DNA from: Limnohabitans sp. B9-3
GTDB taxonomy: Bacteria > Pseudomonadota > Gammaproteobacteria > Burkholderiales > Burkholderiaceae_C
Length of the DNA stretch: 64,000 nucleotides
Reading direction: 5' to 3'
Assembly: GCF_002778325.1 (NCBI RefSeq)
Contig: NZ_NESI01000004.1
Coordinates: 62,001 to 126,000, forward strand
The translations under genes and the position numbers were made by a program. Positions 24,720-34,502 of the stretch are shown here, piece by piece. The notes beneath the pieces are model-generated. The model did no database searches. It saw nothing but the letters and a program-made list of their open reading frames with translations, and was not told where the DNA came from. Position 1 is the first letter of the stretch, and every line of letters starts with the position of its first letter.

Positions 24720-25343
24720 TTATTTCAGGGCCAAGCCTAGAACTTGCAGATAAGCAATCAAGGCATCCATTTCAGATTTGCCCTTCACGTCTTCAGTCGC
24801 TTTGGCAATTTCTTCATCCGAGTAAGGCACGCCCACCGTGCGCAAGGCTTTCAAGTGAATGGGCATCGCTTCGGCGTCCACCAAATTCTTGTTCAGCCAT
24901 GGGTATTCGGGCATGTTGGATTCAGGCACCAAATCTCGTGGGTTGTTTAAGTGCACGCGGTGCCACTCGTCGCTGTATTTACCTCCCACACGCGCCAAGT
25001 CAGGCCCTGTGCGCTTGCTGCCCCATTGAAAGGGGTGGTCATACACCGACTCACCAGCGACCGAGTAATGGCCGTAGCGCAAGGTTTCAGCACGGAACGG
25101 ACGAATCATTTGCGAGTGGCAGTTGTAGCAACCTTCACGCACATAAATGTCACGACCCGCCAGTTGCAGCGCGGTGTAAGGCATCACACCTGTTACCGGC
25201 TCGGTGGTCGATTTTTGGAAAAACAAAGGCACGATTTCAACCAGACCGCCAATGGCGACCGACATCAAAATCAACACGATCATCAAAAAATTGTTGGTCT
25301 CCACACGGGCGTGGGAGAAACCTTTGGAATTGTTATCAGACAT
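24720..25343 (-). CDS. ccoO: cbb3 cytochrome c oxidase subunit II (monohaem cytochrome c)
   Basis: 207 residues with an N-terminal anchor helix (about 18-42) and the haem-c motif CYNCH at 72-76, followed by SQMIRPF; the distal Met ligand is likely in [10 protein letters not shown]. It receives electrons from CcoP and gives them to CcoN. GGAG precedes the ATG by 6 bases. Confidence 0.95.
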   Translation of the reverse strand: MSDNNSKGFSHARVETNNFLMIVLILMSVAIGGLVEIVPLFFQKSTTEPVTGVMPYTALQLAGRDIYVREGCYNCHSQMIRPFRAETLRYGHYSVAGESVYDHPFQWGSKRTGPDLARVGGKYSDEWHRVHLNNPRDLVPESNMPEYPWLNKNLVDAEAMPIHLKALRTVGVPYSDEEIAKATEDVKGKSEMDALIAYLQVLGLALK

Positions 25344-25353
25344 GTGCTTCTCC

Positions 25354-26781
25354 TCAGTCGTGGGCTGGTGCAGGAATGGCGACGCTGACCTTGTGGCCGT
25401 TCAAGGCCGTTTTGATCACGTTCCAGAGCATGATCAACATGCCGGCCAAGTACAACAAGCCACCCAACATACGGATCACATAGAACGGATAAGTGGCTTT
25501 GACAGACTCCACAAAGGTGTAGGTCAAGGTACCGTCCGCGTTGATGGCACGCCACATCAAGCCTTGCATCACACCGGCAATCCACATGGCCGCGATGTAC
25601 AACACGATGCCGATGGTGGCCATCCAAAAATGGACCTCAATCGCTTTTTTGCTGAACATCTCTTTTTGACCGAACAGCTTAGGAATCAAATAGTAGAGGG
25701 AGCCCATCGACACCAAGCCCACCCAGCCCAAAGCCCCAGAGTGCACATGGCCCACAGTCCAGTCGGTGTAATGGCTCAGGGCGTTGACCGTTTTGATGGC
25801 CATCATGGGGCCTTCGAACGTGGACATGCCGTAAAAGGACAAGGACACGATCAAGAAACGCAAGATGGGGTCATCGCGCAGTTTGTGCCAAGCGCCCGAC
25901 AAGGTCATGATGCCGTTGATCATGCCGCCCCAGCTCGGGGCCAACAACACCAGCGAGAACACCATGCCCAAGGACTGCGTCCAATCAGGCAAGGCGGTGT
26001 AGTGCAAATGGTGCGGACCCGCCCACATGTACGTGAAGATCAAAGCCCAAAAGTGCACGATCGACAAGCGATACGAATACACAGGGCGACCGGCTTGCTT
26101 GGGGATGAAGTAATACATCATGCCCAAGAAGCCTGCGGTCAAGAAGAAACCCACCGCGTTGTGGCCGTACCACCATTGAATCATCGCGTCTTGCGCACCG
26201 GCATAAGCCGAGTACGACTTCATCCAACCGGCTGGAATGGCCGCACTGTTGACGATGTGCAACAAGGCCACCGCAATGATGAAGGCGCCGTAAAACCAGT
26301 TGGCCACATAAATATGCTTGACCTTGCGCGTGCCCACAGTGCCAAAAAACACCACCGCATACGACACCCAGACCACCGCAATCAGCAAGTCAATGGGCCA
26401 TTCGAGTTCGGCATATTCCTTACCTTGGGTGAAACCCAGAGGCAAGCTGATGGCCGCTGCCACGATGACCAACTGCCAACCCCAAAAGGTGAAGGCGGCC
26501 AGCTTGGGCATGAACAAAACAGTGTGGCAGGTGCGTTGCACCACGTAGTAACTGGTCGCAAACAAGGCACAACCGCCAAACGCAAAAATCACCGCGTTGG
26601 TATGGAGCGGGCGTAAGCGGCCATAGCTCAACCAAGGAATGCCAAAGTTCAATTCGGGCCAAGCCAGTTGAGAGGCAATGATCACCCCCACCAACATGCC
26701 AACCACCCCCCAAACCACCGCCATGATGGAAAACTGCCTGACGACGCTGTCGCTATATACGGCTTGTTGTGATGCGTTCAT
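25354..26781 (-). CDS. ccoN: cbb3 cytochrome c oxidase catalytic subunit I
   Basis: 475 residues, 12 membrane helices. Haem b/b3 and CuB His residues are visible in [14 protein letters not shown], in [17 protein letters not shown] and in [14 protein letters not shown], then in [22 protein letters not shown] sequence. It reduces oxygen to water with high affinity and pumps protons. A perfect FNR box lies 51 bases before the start, indicating induction at low oxygen. Confidence 0.96.
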   Translation of the reverse strand: MNASQQAVYSDSVVRQFSIMAVVWGVVGMLVGVIIASQLAWPELNFGIPWLSYGRLRPLHTNAVIFAFGGCALFATSYYVVQRTCHTVLFMPKLAAFTFWGWQLVIVAAAISLPLGFTQGKEYAELEWPIDLLIAVVWVSYAVVFFGTVGTRKVKHIYVANWFYGAFIIAVALLHIVNSAAIPAGWMKSYSAYAGAQDAMIQWWYGHNAVGFFLTAGFLGMMYYFIPKQAGRPVYSYRLSIVHFWALIFTYMWAGPHHLHYTALPDWTQSLGMVFSLVLLAPSWGGMINGIMTLSGAWHKLRDDPILRFLIVSLSFYGMSTFEGPMMAIKTVNALSHYTDWTVGHVHSGALGWVGLVSMGSLYYLIPKLFGQKEMFSKKAIEVHFWMATIGIVLYIAAMWIAGVMQGLMWRAINADGTLTYTFVESVKATYPFYVIRMLGGLLYLAGMLIMLWNVIKTALNGHKVSVAIPAPAHD

Positions 26782-26831
26782 CGTTCACCTTTCATTTCTG
26801 ATCAGTGTCCTCAATGTCGCGAGGATTTGTA

Positions 26832-26845
26832 TTGATCCAAATCAA
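26832..26845. promoter_or_regulatory. FNR box upstream of ccoN
   Basis: TTGAT-CCAA-ATCAA is the exact FNR consensus, centred about 57 bases before the ccoN start codon. It overlaps the last codons and stop of ccoS, so the ccoNOQP promoter is embedded in the ccoS 3' end. Confidence 0.9.
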
Positions 26846-26979
26846 TCGTCACGCAGAATTCGTTCACCTTCTTGCTCAATACCTTCAAATTGACCCTGAT
26901 GAATGGCCCACCAAAGTCCAGCGAGGATGCACAGCACCAAAATCACGGACAAAGGGATTAACAAATACAAGATATCCAT
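26842..26979 (-). CDS. ccoS: cbb3 oxidase assembly protein CcoS
   Basis: 45 residues, MDILYLLIPLSVILVLCILA and a short tail with QGQFEGIEQEGERILRDD, the usual CcoS form. The ATG shares one base with the ccoI stop. CcoS is needed for cofactor insertion into the oxidase. The longer upstream frame is a shadow of ccoI. Confidence 0.9.
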   Translation of the reverse strand: MDILYLLIPLSVILVLCILAGLWWAIHQGQFEGIEQEGERILRDD

Positions 26980-29234
26980 CAAAACCCTTTCGTTAGACGT
27001 AGCGCGTTCACAACCACCCAGAGCGAACTCAGGGCCATACCCAAACCTGCCAGCCATGCGGGCAAATATCCAAGGGCGGCCAGCGGCACACATACTGCGT
27101 TGTACAACGCAGCCCAAGCCAAGTTTTGCTTGACGACGCGCAACATGTGACGCGCGAGCTTCACGCTACGCGCCACCACCAAGAGGCCGCCGCCCATCAA
27201 CACCAGATCAGATGTCGACTGCGCCAAAGGCACCGCATTGCCAAACGCCATCGACACATGGGCACCTGCCAGCACAGGCCCGTCGTTCAGCCCGTCACCG
27301 ACCATCGCCACCTGCGCACCTTGGGCTTGCGCCGCTTGCATGCGGGCTAATTTATCTTGCGGTGAACACGCACCCGCGGCATGCGCAATGCCCACACGGT
27401 GTGCCACGCGTTGCACTGCCTCGTCTTGATCACCAGACAACAGCCAGACATCGATGCCCAAGGCTTGCAAGTCTTGAACGGTCTGGGCCGCGTCATCACG
27501 GACATCCTCTGACAACTGCCAGCTCGCCAGCCACATGGTTTCGCTGCATAAATGGACTTGGCAGGCTTGTGCATGCTCAGGCAATCCCTTGCGTTGAGCG
27601 CCGCAAAACTGGGCGGAACCCAATCTCAGTGTTTCTTCAATCCCGCCTTCTAAGCCTTGCCCCATCACTTCCTGCACATCACCCATTTCAAGCGCGTTCA
27701 CATCGCCCGACGCCTGATGCTCTGCCACCAAAGCACGCGACAAAGGGTGTACCGAATGTTGGGCCAAGGCTGCCGCCATCTGCAACGCTTGTGCAGGCGT
27801 CATGCCCTCTGCTGTCCAAACTTGCGTGATGTGCTGACCATCACGCGTCAACGTGCCGGTTTTGTCAAAAATCAACGTATCAATCTTGGCCAACGACTCC
27901 AAGGCCTGCATACGCCGCACCAGCACACCATGACGCGCCAAGGTGCCAGCCGCCGCCAACATGGCGGCAGGCGTCGCCAATGACAAGGCACAAGGGCACG
28001 TCACCACCAGTACCGCCACCGCCACCATCAAGGCATGGCTCGGGTCACTGGGCCACCACGCCACAGCCGCCAAGATGGCCATGACCAAAACACCGATTAA
28101 AAAAGGCTTGGCGACACGGTCGGCAAGTTGAGCCAGACGTGGTTTTTGCAGCGAGGCATCTTCCATCAAAGCCACAATTTTGGAAAACTGCGTGCCCTCA
28201 CCCACCTGCGTCACGCGGACAAGCACGGTGGCCGTCAGGTTATGGCTTCCAGCCACCACGGTGTCCCCCACAGCGCGCGGCTGAGGCCGCGACTCCCCCG
28301 TGAGCAAGGCCTCGTCCGCCAAAGTTTGGCCCTGCAAGACCACACCATCGGCCGGAAAGCTCTCACCCGCCAACACACGAATCACGTCGTTCTCCAACAC
28401 GCGACGCACCGCGACACGCTCAAAACGACCGTAGGCGTGTTGCCGCTCGACGCTGTCGGGCAAGCGGTTCATCAACACGTCCAGCGCGCCCGCTGTGCGG
28501 TCACGCAATCGCAGCTCTAACCAACGACCAGTGAGCAAGAAAAAAACAAACATGGTCAACGAGTCGTAATAGACCTCGCCCCCGAATAGGCCATTGGGCT
28601 CAAACGTCGCCGCCGAACTCAGACTAAAGGTGATCACCATGCCCAAAGCCACCGGCAAATCCATGCTGATACGCCGCTGGCGAATGTCGCGCAAAGCGTT
28701 GCTGAAAAACGGTCCACATGAAAAAAGTACCACCGGCAGAGTCAACACCCACGAGGCCCAACGCAGCAAGAAAACCATGTCTGGCGTGATGTCGCCCTCA
28801 CCCGACACATAGGCCGGGTAGGCATACATCATCACTTGCATCATGCAAAAACCTGCCACCAACCAACGCCACAAGGCGCGGCGCGTTTCAAGTTGGCGCG
28901 CTTGTCGCAAGCTGCTGTCTGCAGCAGGCAAAGCGCCGTAACCCGCTTTTGCAATGGCCGCCATCCAAGTCGATGGTAAGACGCGCGCTTCTGACCAGAC
29001 GATCTTGGCGCGGTGTGTCGTGGCATTGACTTCGGCCGATTGCACACCAGGTACGGCCAACAAAGCATCTTCAATCGCAAACGAACAGGCGGCGCAATGC
29101 ATGCCTTGAATCACAACGTGCGAGTCCCACACGGCATCGGCCACTTGGGGTGATACGGCCGCATGGGGCTGGCTAAATCGCAACCACTCTTGGCGGTCGT
29201 CCAACAAATAGGCCGTCGGTGAGTCTGAATACAT
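26979..29234 (-). CDS. ccoI: copper-translocating P-type ATPase CcoI (FixI)
   Basis: 751 residues. A heavy-metal-binding domain carries GMHCAAC at 45-50; the membrane CPC motif is near 412 (TCPCALSLATPAAML), the phosphorylation motif DKTGTLT near 456, and the hinge GDGLNDGPVLA in the C-terminal third. It exports copper to the periplasm for cbb3 oxidase. It is followed by ccoS and preceded, 37 bases upstream, by an FNR box shared with uspA. Confidence 0.94.
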   Translation of the reverse strand: MYSDSPTAYLLDDRQEWLRFSQPHAAVSPQVADAVWDSHVVIQGMHCAACSFAIEDALLAVPGVQSAEVNATTHRAKIVWSEARVLPSTWMAAIAKAGYGALPAADSSLRQARQLETRRALWRWLVAGFCMMQVMMYAYPAYVSGEGDITPDMVFLLRWASWVLTLPVVLFSCGPFFSNALRDIRQRRISMDLPVALGMVITFSLSSAATFEPNGLFGGEVYYDSLTMFVFFLLTGRWLELRLRDRTAGALDVLMNRLPDSVERQHAYGRFERVAVRRVLENDVIRVLAGESFPADGVVLQGQTLADEALLTGESRPQPRAVGDTVVAGSHNLTATVLVRVTQVGEGTQFSKIVALMEDASLQKPRLAQLADRVAKPFLIGVLVMAILAAVAWWPSDPSHALMVAVAVLVVTCPCALSLATPAAMLAAAGTLARHGVLVRRMQALESLAKIDTLIFDKTGTLTRDGQHITQVWTAEGMTPAQALQMAAALAQHSVHPLSRALVAEHQASGDVNALEMGDVQEVMGQGLEGGIEETLRLGSAQFCGAQRKGLPEHAQACQVHLCSETMWLASWQLSEDVRDDAAQTVQDLQALGIDVWLLSGDQDEAVQRVAHRVGIAHAAGACSPQDKLARMQAAQAQGAQVAMVGDGLNDGPVLAGAHVSMAFGNAVPLAQSTSDLVLMGGGLLVVARSVKLARHMLRVVKQNLAWAALYNAVCVPLAALGYLPAWLAGLGMALSSLWVVVNALRLTKGF

Positions 29235-29270
29235 ATAAGCTGTAGCCTAGCGTGTCCTTCTTGCTCAAGC

Positions 29271-29284
29271 TTGATTTACATCAA
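29271..29284. promoter_or_regulatory. FNR box between ccoI and uspA
   Basis: TTGAT-TTAC-ATCAA is the exact FNR consensus. It lies 36 bases before the ccoI start and 54 bases before the uspA start, on a divergent promoter, so one box could serve both genes. Confidence 0.9.
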
Positions 29285-29338
29285 CACACGGCAAAAAGGA
29301 AACGCTAAGCTGAACCCATTCACAAACAGGAGTCACTT

Positions 29339-29782
29339 ATGTACACACGAATTTTGGTTGCCACCGATGGATCTACCTTGTCCAAAAAAGCGGTCGCCAG
29401 CGCCATCGCCTTGGCCGCGCTCAGCGGTGCGGAGTTGATCGCCGTGAAAGTGACGCCCCGTTACCCACAAAGCTACTTTGAGGGCTCTTTGCCGTTGAAC
29501 CCGACCGAAGTTTCAAAGATCGAAACACAGTGGGCTGACGATGCAAAAAAAATGCTCGATGCCGTGGTTAAAGCCGGCAAAGCCAAAGGCGTGACGGTCA
29601 AGGCTGTGGTGGTGAAGTCTGACATCGTGTCGGACGCCATCATTGCCACCGTCAAGAAGCACAAAGCTGACTTGGTCGTGATGGCCTCGCACGGTCGCCG
29701 TGGCATCAAGCGTTTGTTGCTGGGCAGCGAAACCCAGCAAGTGTTGACGCACGCCAGCGTGCCTGTGCTGGTCTTGCGCTAA
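29339..29782 (+). CDS. universal stress protein UspA family
   Basis: 147 residues, single Usp domain. The ATP-binding loop GRRGIKRLLLGSETQQVL near 118-136 and the opening RILVATDGSTLSKKA fit ATP-binding members. AGGAG lies 6 bases before the ATG. The upstream FNR box suggests low-oxygen induction together with ccoI. Confidence 0.94.
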   Translation: MYTRILVATDGSTLSKKAVASAIALAALSGAELIAVKVTPRYPQSYFEGSLPLNPTEVSKIETQWADDAKKMLDAVVKAGKAKGVTVKAVVVKSDIVSDAIIATVKKHKADLVVMASHGRRGIKRLLLGSETQQVLTHASVPVLVLR

Positions 29783-29792
29783 GCGTTAGCGA

Positions 29793-30746
29793 TCAGGCGG
29801 TGATGCGTGACTTCGCAGCTTGGTACTCGCGCTTCAAGCGGGCCACCAACTCGGCAGTCGGCACCACCGCTTTGACCGCACCAATGCCCTGACCGCAGCC
29901 CCAGATGTCTTTCCACGCTTTTTTGGCATCGCCACCAAAGTTCATTTTGCTGGGGTCGCTCTCTGGCAAATTCTCGGGGTCCAAGCCTGCGTTGCGAATG
30001 GAAGGTGCCAAGTAATTGCCGTGCACACCGGTGAACAAATTGCTCAACACAATGTCGTCTGAGGTGCTGTTCACCACGGCCTGTTTGTAATCTTCCGCGG
30101 CACGGGCTTCATCCGTGGCAATGAACGCGGAGCCAATGTAAGCAAAGTCAGCCCCCATGGCTTGAGCCGCCAACACAGCGCCGCCCGTGGCAATGGAGCC
30201 ACTCAGCGCAACGGGACCATCAAACCACTCACGGATTTCTTGAATCAAAGCAAAAGGACTTTTCACACCAGCGTGTCCGCCTGCGCCAGCAGCCACTGCG
30301 ATCAGGCCATCAGCGCCCTTCTCGATCGCCTTTTTCGCAAACTTGTTGTTGATCACGTCGTGCAACACGATGCCGCCATAGCTGTGCGCGGCCTGGTTCA
30401 CATCTTCACGCGCACCCAGCGAGGTGATGATGATCGGCACTTTGTACTTCACGCACATGGCCATGTCGTGCTCAAGGCGATCATTGCTCTTGTGCACGAT
30501 TTGGTTGATTGCAAACGGCGCAGCCGGTTGGTCTGGGTGCTCACGGTTGTGCGCCGCCAAGGCCTCTGTGATTTCGATCAACCACTCTTCGAGTTGCTCA
30601 GCCGGACGCGCATTGAGCGCGGGCATGGAGCCCACCACACCGGCCTTGCACTGCGCAATCACTAGCTTGGGATTGCTGATGATGAACAAGGGCGAGGCGA
30701 TGACGGGAAATTTGAGTGAATCAAACGCAGCAGGAAGTTTGGACAT
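29793..30746 (-). CDS. nitronate monooxygenase (2-nitropropane dioxygenase family)
   Basis: 317 residues from ATG 30746; the frame also opens at a TTG 15 bases earlier. The FMN TIM-barrel signature is visible in PVIASPLFIISNPKLVIAQC, ADGLIAVAAGAGGHAGVKSP and GPVALSGSIATGGAVLAAQA, followed by GADFAYIGSAFIATDEA. These flavoenzymes oxidise alkyl nitronates, detoxifying propionate-3-nitronate-like compounds. It lies 54 bases downstream of the acyl-CoA dehydrogenase on the same strand and may share its transcript. Confidence 0.92.
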   Translation of the reverse strand: MSKLPAAFDSLKFPVIASPLFIISNPKLVIAQCKAGVVGSMPALNARPAEQLEEWLIEITEALAAHNREHPDQPAAPFAINQIVHKSNDRLEHDMAMCVKYKVPIIITSLGAREDVNQAAHSYGGIVLHDVINNKFAKKAIEKGADGLIAVAAGAGGHAGVKSPFALIQEIREWFDGPVALSGSIATGGAVLAAQAMGADFAYIGSAFIATDEARAAEDYKQAVVNSTSDDIVLSNLFTGVHGNYLAPSIRNAGLDPENLPESDPSKMNFGGDAKKAWKDIWGCGQGIGAVKAVVPTAELVARLKREYQAAKSRITA

Positions 30747-30800
30747 GAATTGCACTTTCAAAAATGAGTGAAACGCGGATCAGGACAGAAATGTAAGAAC

Positions 30801-32591
30801 TTAAAAAGCGTCCAACGCCAGCTCAGTCACGCTGTCAGCGCCTTCGACGATGCTGTCGCGCATGCCAGGCACTTTGACCAAGATGTGGTCAGCGTAAAAA
30901 CGTGCCGTCGTGATTTTGGATTGCATGAAGGCAGCCTCTTCGCCCTTGGCCAACTGCTCTTCAGCCACCAACAGCGCGCGCGCCATTTGCCAACCGGCCA
31001 CCAAATTGCCCGTGAGCATGAGGTAAGGCACGCTGCCCGCAAACACGGCGTTGGGGCTGGTTTTGGCACCCGCCACCACGAAGTCGACCACGTTCAAAAA
31101 CGCTTCGCGTGCGGCTTGCAAACGGGCAGCGACGGCCTTGGCATTGGCGCTGCCGCTCTTGAGCAAATCGGCTTCGGTCTTGGCCACTTGTGCGGCAATG
31201 CCTTTGGCGGTTTGGCCACCATCGCGGCCAGTTTTACGACCAATCAAGTCGTTGGCTTGAATGGCGGTGGTGCCCTCATAAATGGTCAAAATCTTGGCGT
31301 CGCGGTAATACTGTGCGGCACCGGTTTCTTCGATAAAACCCATGCCGCCGTGCACTTGCACACCCAAGCTGGTGACTTCCAAACTCATCTCGGTGCTGAA
31401 GCCTTTGACCAGCGGCACCAAAAATTCGTAGAACGCCAAGTTGTCTTTTCGTGTGTCGGCATCGGGGTGATGGTGCGACGCGTCATACGCGGCGGCAGCC
31501 ACCGTGGCCATCGCGCGGCAGCCTTCGGTGTAAGCGCGCATGGTCATCAACATGCGGCGCACGTCGGGGTGGTGAATGATGGGCGCGCTGGTCTTCATGC
31601 TGCCGTCCACGGGGCGGCTTTGCACGCGATCACGCGAGAAGGCCACAGCCTTTTGGTACGCACGTTCAGCGATGGAAATGCCTTGCACCCCCACGGCATA
31701 ACGCGCGGCGTTCATCATGATGAACATGTATTCCAGACCACGGTTTTCTTGGCCCACCAAGAAGCCCACCGCGCCACCGTGGTCGCCATACTGCAACACG
31801 GCTGTCGGGCTGGCTTTGATGCCCATCTTGTGCTCGATGCTCACGCAGTGCACATCATTGCGAGCACCCAACGTACCGTCTGGGTTGACCATGAACTTAG
31901 GCACCACAAACAAACTGATGCCCTTCACGCCTTCGGGTGCGCCTTGCACACGCGCCAGCACGAGGTGAACGATGTTCTCGGCCATGTCGTGTTCACCGTA
32001 GGTGATGTAGATTTTGGTACCGAACACTTTGTAGGTGCCATCGGCTTGTGGCTCTGCGCGGGTGCGCACCGCGGCCAAGTCGGAGCCCGCTTGGGGCTCA
32101 GTCAAGTTCATGGTACCCGTCCACTCGCCAGAGATGAGCTTCTCGAGGTAGGTGGCCTTCAATTCGTCTGAGCCCGCGGTCAGCAAGGCCTCAATCGCAC
32201 CGTCCGTCAACATCGGGCACAAAGCAAAGCTCATGTTGGCCGAATTCAGCATTTCGCCGCAAGCCGCACCAATGGTTTTGGGCAAGCCTTGGCCGCCGAA
32301 CTCTGCGGGGTGCTGCAAACTTTGCCAGCCACCTTCGGTGAACTGGGCGTAGGCTTCTTTGAAACCTGGTGTGGTGGTGACCTTGCCGTCTTTGAAGAAT
32401 GAAGGGTTCTTGTCGCCTTCCCAATTCAAAGGTACCAGCACCGACTCGTTCAACTTGGCGCATTCTTCCAGCACGGCTTGCGCGGTTTCTAAACCGGCAT
32501 CTTCAAAACTGGGCAGTTGGGCGATCTGGTCGAGTCCGGCCAGGGACTGCATGTTGAACAACATGTCTTTGACGGGGGCGATATAGCTCAC
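30801..32591 (-). CDS. large acyl-CoA dehydrogenase, DmdC/FadE-like
   Basis: 596 residues from a GTG at 32591, chosen because GGAG lies 7 bases upstream and the N terminus SYIAPVKDMLFNMQSLAGLD matches the family start. Dehydrogenase core with FALCPMLTDGAIEAL, MNLTEPQAGSDLAAVRTRAE, and the catalytic Glu in LTIYEGTTAIQANDLIGRK; an extra C-terminal domain (last about 130 residues) is typical of the 600-residue class that includes 3-methylmercaptopropionyl-CoA dehydrogenase DmdC. Physiological chain specificity cannot be told. A terminator separates it from etfA, its probable electron acceptor. Confidence 0.92.
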   Translation of the reverse strand: MSYIAPVKDMLFNMQSLAGLDQIAQLPSFEDAGLETAQAVLEECAKLNESVLVPLNWEGDKNPSFFKDGKVTTTPGFKEAYAQFTEGGWQSLQHPAEFGGQGLPKTIGAACGEMLNSANMSFALCPMLTDGAIEALLTAGSDELKATYLEKLISGEWTGTMNLTEPQAGSDLAAVRTRAEPQADGTYKVFGTKIYITYGEHDMAENIVHLVLARVQGAPEGVKGISLFVVPKFMVNPDGTLGARNDVHCVSIEHKMGIKASPTAVLQYGDHGGAVGFLVGQENRGLEYMFIMMNAARYAVGVQGISIAERAYQKAVAFSRDRVQSRPVDGSMKTSAPIIHHPDVRRMLMTMRAYTEGCRAMATVAAAAYDASHHHPDADTRKDNLAFYEFLVPLVKGFSTEMSLEVTSLGVQVHGGMGFIEETGAAQYYRDAKILTIYEGTTAIQANDLIGRKTGRDGGQTAKGIAAQVAKTEADLLKSGSANAKAVAARLQAAREAFLNVVDFVVAGAKTSPNAVFAGSVPYLMLTGNLVAGWQMARALLVAEEQLAKGEEAAFMQSKITTARFYADHILVKVPGMRDSIVEGADSVTELALDAF

Positions 32592-32623
32592 AGTGAGTCT
32601 CCAAGAATCCATACAAACAATAA

Positions 32624-32649
32624 AAAAGGCACCCCGCAGAGTGCCTTTT
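32624..32649 (-). terminator. intrinsic terminator after etfA
   Basis: Minus-strand GGCAC, 8-base loop, GTGCC inside flanking A4/T6 tracts gives a stem with a following U-rich run (TTTTTTATT), 12 bases after the etfA stop. The A tracts could extend the stem in both directions. Confidence 0.75.
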
Positions 32650-32660
32650 CAACCACAGGC

Positions 32661-33593
32661 TTAAAGCGCTGCAACCAGCTCTGGCACAGCCACAAACAGG
32701 TCAGCCTCCAAGCCGAAATCGGCCACCGAGAAGATCGGGGCTTCCGCGTCTTTGTTGATCGCCACGATGACCTTGCTGTCTTTCATGCCGGCCAAATGCT
32801 GAATGGCACCGCTGATGCCGCAAGCGACATACAACTGAGGGGCGACGATCTTGCCGGTTTGGCCCACTTGCCAGTCGTTGGGGGCGTAGCCCGCATCGAC
32901 CGCAGCGCGGCTGGCGCCCATCGCGGCACCGAGCTTGTCGGCCAGGGGGGTCATGACTTCGGCAAACTTTTCAGCAGAGCCCAAAGCACGACCGCCTGAC
33001 ACGATGATCTTGGCGGCTGTCAATTCAGGACGGTCGCTCTTGGTGACTTCACGTTTCACAAAACTGCTCTTGCCAGAGTCGGCCACAACGGCCACGCTCT
33101 CCACGGCAGCCGAGCCGCCCGAAGCGGCAGCGGCATCAAAGCCCGTGGTGCGCACGGTGATGACTTTGACCGCGTCCAAAGACTGCACCGTGGCCATGGC
33201 GTTACCCGCATAAATGGGGCGCTCAAACGTGTCGGCACTGTCGACGCGGGTGATGTCGCTGATTTGCGCCACGTCCAATTTAGCTGCCACACGGGGGGCC
33301 ACGTTTTTACCGGCTGCGGTGGCGGGGAATAAAAAGTGACTGTAACCCGCGGCCACGGCCAGCACTTGGGCGGCCACGTTTTCGGCCAAGCCGTCAGCCA
33401 AAGTGGCGCCATCGGCGTGCAGCACTTTGGTAACGCCAGCAATTTGCGCGGCAGCGGCAGCGGCAGCGGCAGCGTTGTGGCCAGCGACCAACACATGCAC
33501 ATCGCCGCCCAAAGCGGCAGCAGCGGTCACGGTGTTGAGGGTCGAAGGCTTGATGGAAGCGTTGTCGTGTTCAGCAATCACGAGAGATGTCAT
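32661..33593 (-). CDS. etfA: electron transfer flavoprotein alpha subunit
   Basis: 310 residues. The C-terminal FAD domain carries KIIVSGGRALGSAEKFAEVM, GASRAAVDAGYAPNDWQVGQ and ACGISGAIQHLAGMKDS, the diagnostic ETF-alpha stretch. With EtfB it accepts electrons from acyl-CoA dehydrogenases and passes them to ETF:quinone oxidoreductase. An Ala run near 40-50 in the N-terminal domain is mildly repetitive. GGAG lies 7 bases before the ATG; 24 bases separate it from etfB. Confidence 0.96.
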   Translation of the reverse strand: MTSLVIAEHDNASIKPSTLNTVTAAAALGGDVHVLVAGHNAAAAAAAAAQIAGVTKVLHADGATLADGLAENVAAQVLAVAAGYSHFLFPATAAGKNVAPRVAAKLDVAQISDITRVDSADTFERPIYAGNAMATVQSLDAVKVITVRTTGFDAAAASGGSAAVESVAVVADSGKSSFVKREVTKSDRPELTAAKIIVSGGRALGSAEKFAEVMTPLADKLGAAMGASRAAVDAGYAPNDWQVGQTGKIVAPQLYVACGISGAIQHLAGMKDSKVIVAINKDAEAPIFSVADFGLEADLFVAVPELVAAL

Positions 33594-33617
33594 GGTGTTT
33601 CTCCTGCGTAGTTCTAA

Positions 33618-34367
33618 TTAAATGACTTTGGCGACGTTTTTGAGCTTGTCGACCAAGGTGGCCACATCGGGCACTTTGATACCAGCGCTGCGCTTGGGTG
33701 GCTCGTTGACCGACAAGGTCTTGATGCGCGAGGTCACGTCCACGCCAAGGTCTTCGGGCTTGAACACGTCAAGTTGTTTTTTCTTGGCCTTCATGATGTT
33801 GGGCAAGGTCACATAACGTGGCTCGTTCAAACGCAAGTCCGTGGTGATCACGGCGGGCAAGCTGATCGACAGCGTTTCCAAACCACCGTCCACTTCGCGC
33901 GTGACGCTGGCTTTTCCGTCGGCCACTTCGACTTTGGACGCGAATGTCGCTTGGGGCAAGTCTGCCAAAGCAGCCAACATTTGGCCGGTTTGGTTGCAGT
34001 CGTCGTCAATCGCTTGTTTGCCCAAGATCACCAAGCCTGGCTGCTCTTTGTCCACCAAGGCTTTGAGCAACTTGGCGACCGCCAAGGGTTGCAACTCTTC
34101 AGCGGTTTCCACCAAGATGCCACGATCTGCGCCGATGGCCATGGCCGTGCGCAAGGTTTCTTGGCATTGGGTCACACCGCAAGACACGGCGATGACTTCG
34201 GTCACCACACCCTTTTCTTTCAAGCGAACCGCTTCTTCGATGGCGATTTCATCAAAGGGGTTCATGCTCATTTTGACGTTGGCGATGTCCACGCCTGAGT
34301 TGTCCGACTTGACACGAACCTTCACGTTGTAGTCCACAACGCGTTTGACAGCGACCAATACCTTCAT
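33618..34367 (-). CDS. etfB: electron transfer flavoprotein beta subunit
   Basis: 249 residues. [20 protein letters not shown] opens the protein; [19 protein letters not shown] and [20 protein letters not shown] follow, and the AMP-site/recognition-loop segment [20 protein letters not shown] is present. First gene of etfBA. A perfect 20-bp palindrome lies 34 bases upstream of the start. Confidence 0.97.
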   Translation of the reverse strand: MKVLVAVKRVVDYNVKVRVKSDNSGVDIANVKMSMNPFDEIAIEEAVRLKEKGVVTEVIAVSCGVTQCQETLRTAMAIGADRGILVETAEELQPLAVAKLLKALVDKEQPGLVILGKQAIDDDCNQTGQMLAALADLPQATFASKVEVADGKASVTREVDGGLETLSISLPAVITTDLRLNEPRYVTLPNIMKAKKKQLDVFKPEDLGVDVTSRIKTLSVNEPPKRSAGIKVPDVATLVDKLKNVAKVI

Positions 34368-34400
34368 GGCAAAAGCTCCAAGTTTTGAGTAAAAACAGAT

Positions 34401-34420
34401 TGACGTTTACGTAAACGTCA
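34401..34420. promoter_or_regulatory. perfect 20-bp palindrome upstream of etfB
   Basis: TGACGTTTACGTAAACGTCA is fully self-complementary and lies 34 bases before the etfB ATG, inside the etfBA promoter region. It resembles sites reported for regulators of fatty-acid and branched-chain amino-acid oxidation genes in proteobacteria (LiuR-like), but which regulator binds is not shown; none is coded nearby. Confidence 0.8.
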
Positions 34421-34502
34421 GATTGTAGGGTTTAGCAACAGCTTTTTTAGAACGACCGTGCTTTTTTGGCTATTGTGCACAAAAATTCACACGCCACAGG
34501 CG

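Noticed and set aside
25204..26616. 470-codon open frame on the plus strand
   Set aside because: Antisense to ccoN and ccoO, which are certain; translation is His/Gln/Arg-rich and unlike any protein.
29777..29791. CGCTAA-GCG-TTAGCG hairpin at the uspA stop
   Set aside because: Six-base stem without a T run and partly coding; too weak to call a terminator.
30768..32171. 467-codon open frame on the plus strand
   Set aside because: Antisense to the large acyl-CoA dehydrogenase with intact catalytic motifs.
33440..33480. GCAGCG-type tandem repeat in etfA
   Set aside because: It encodes an Ala run inside a conserved protein; ordinary coding repetition, not a mobile or regulatory repeat.
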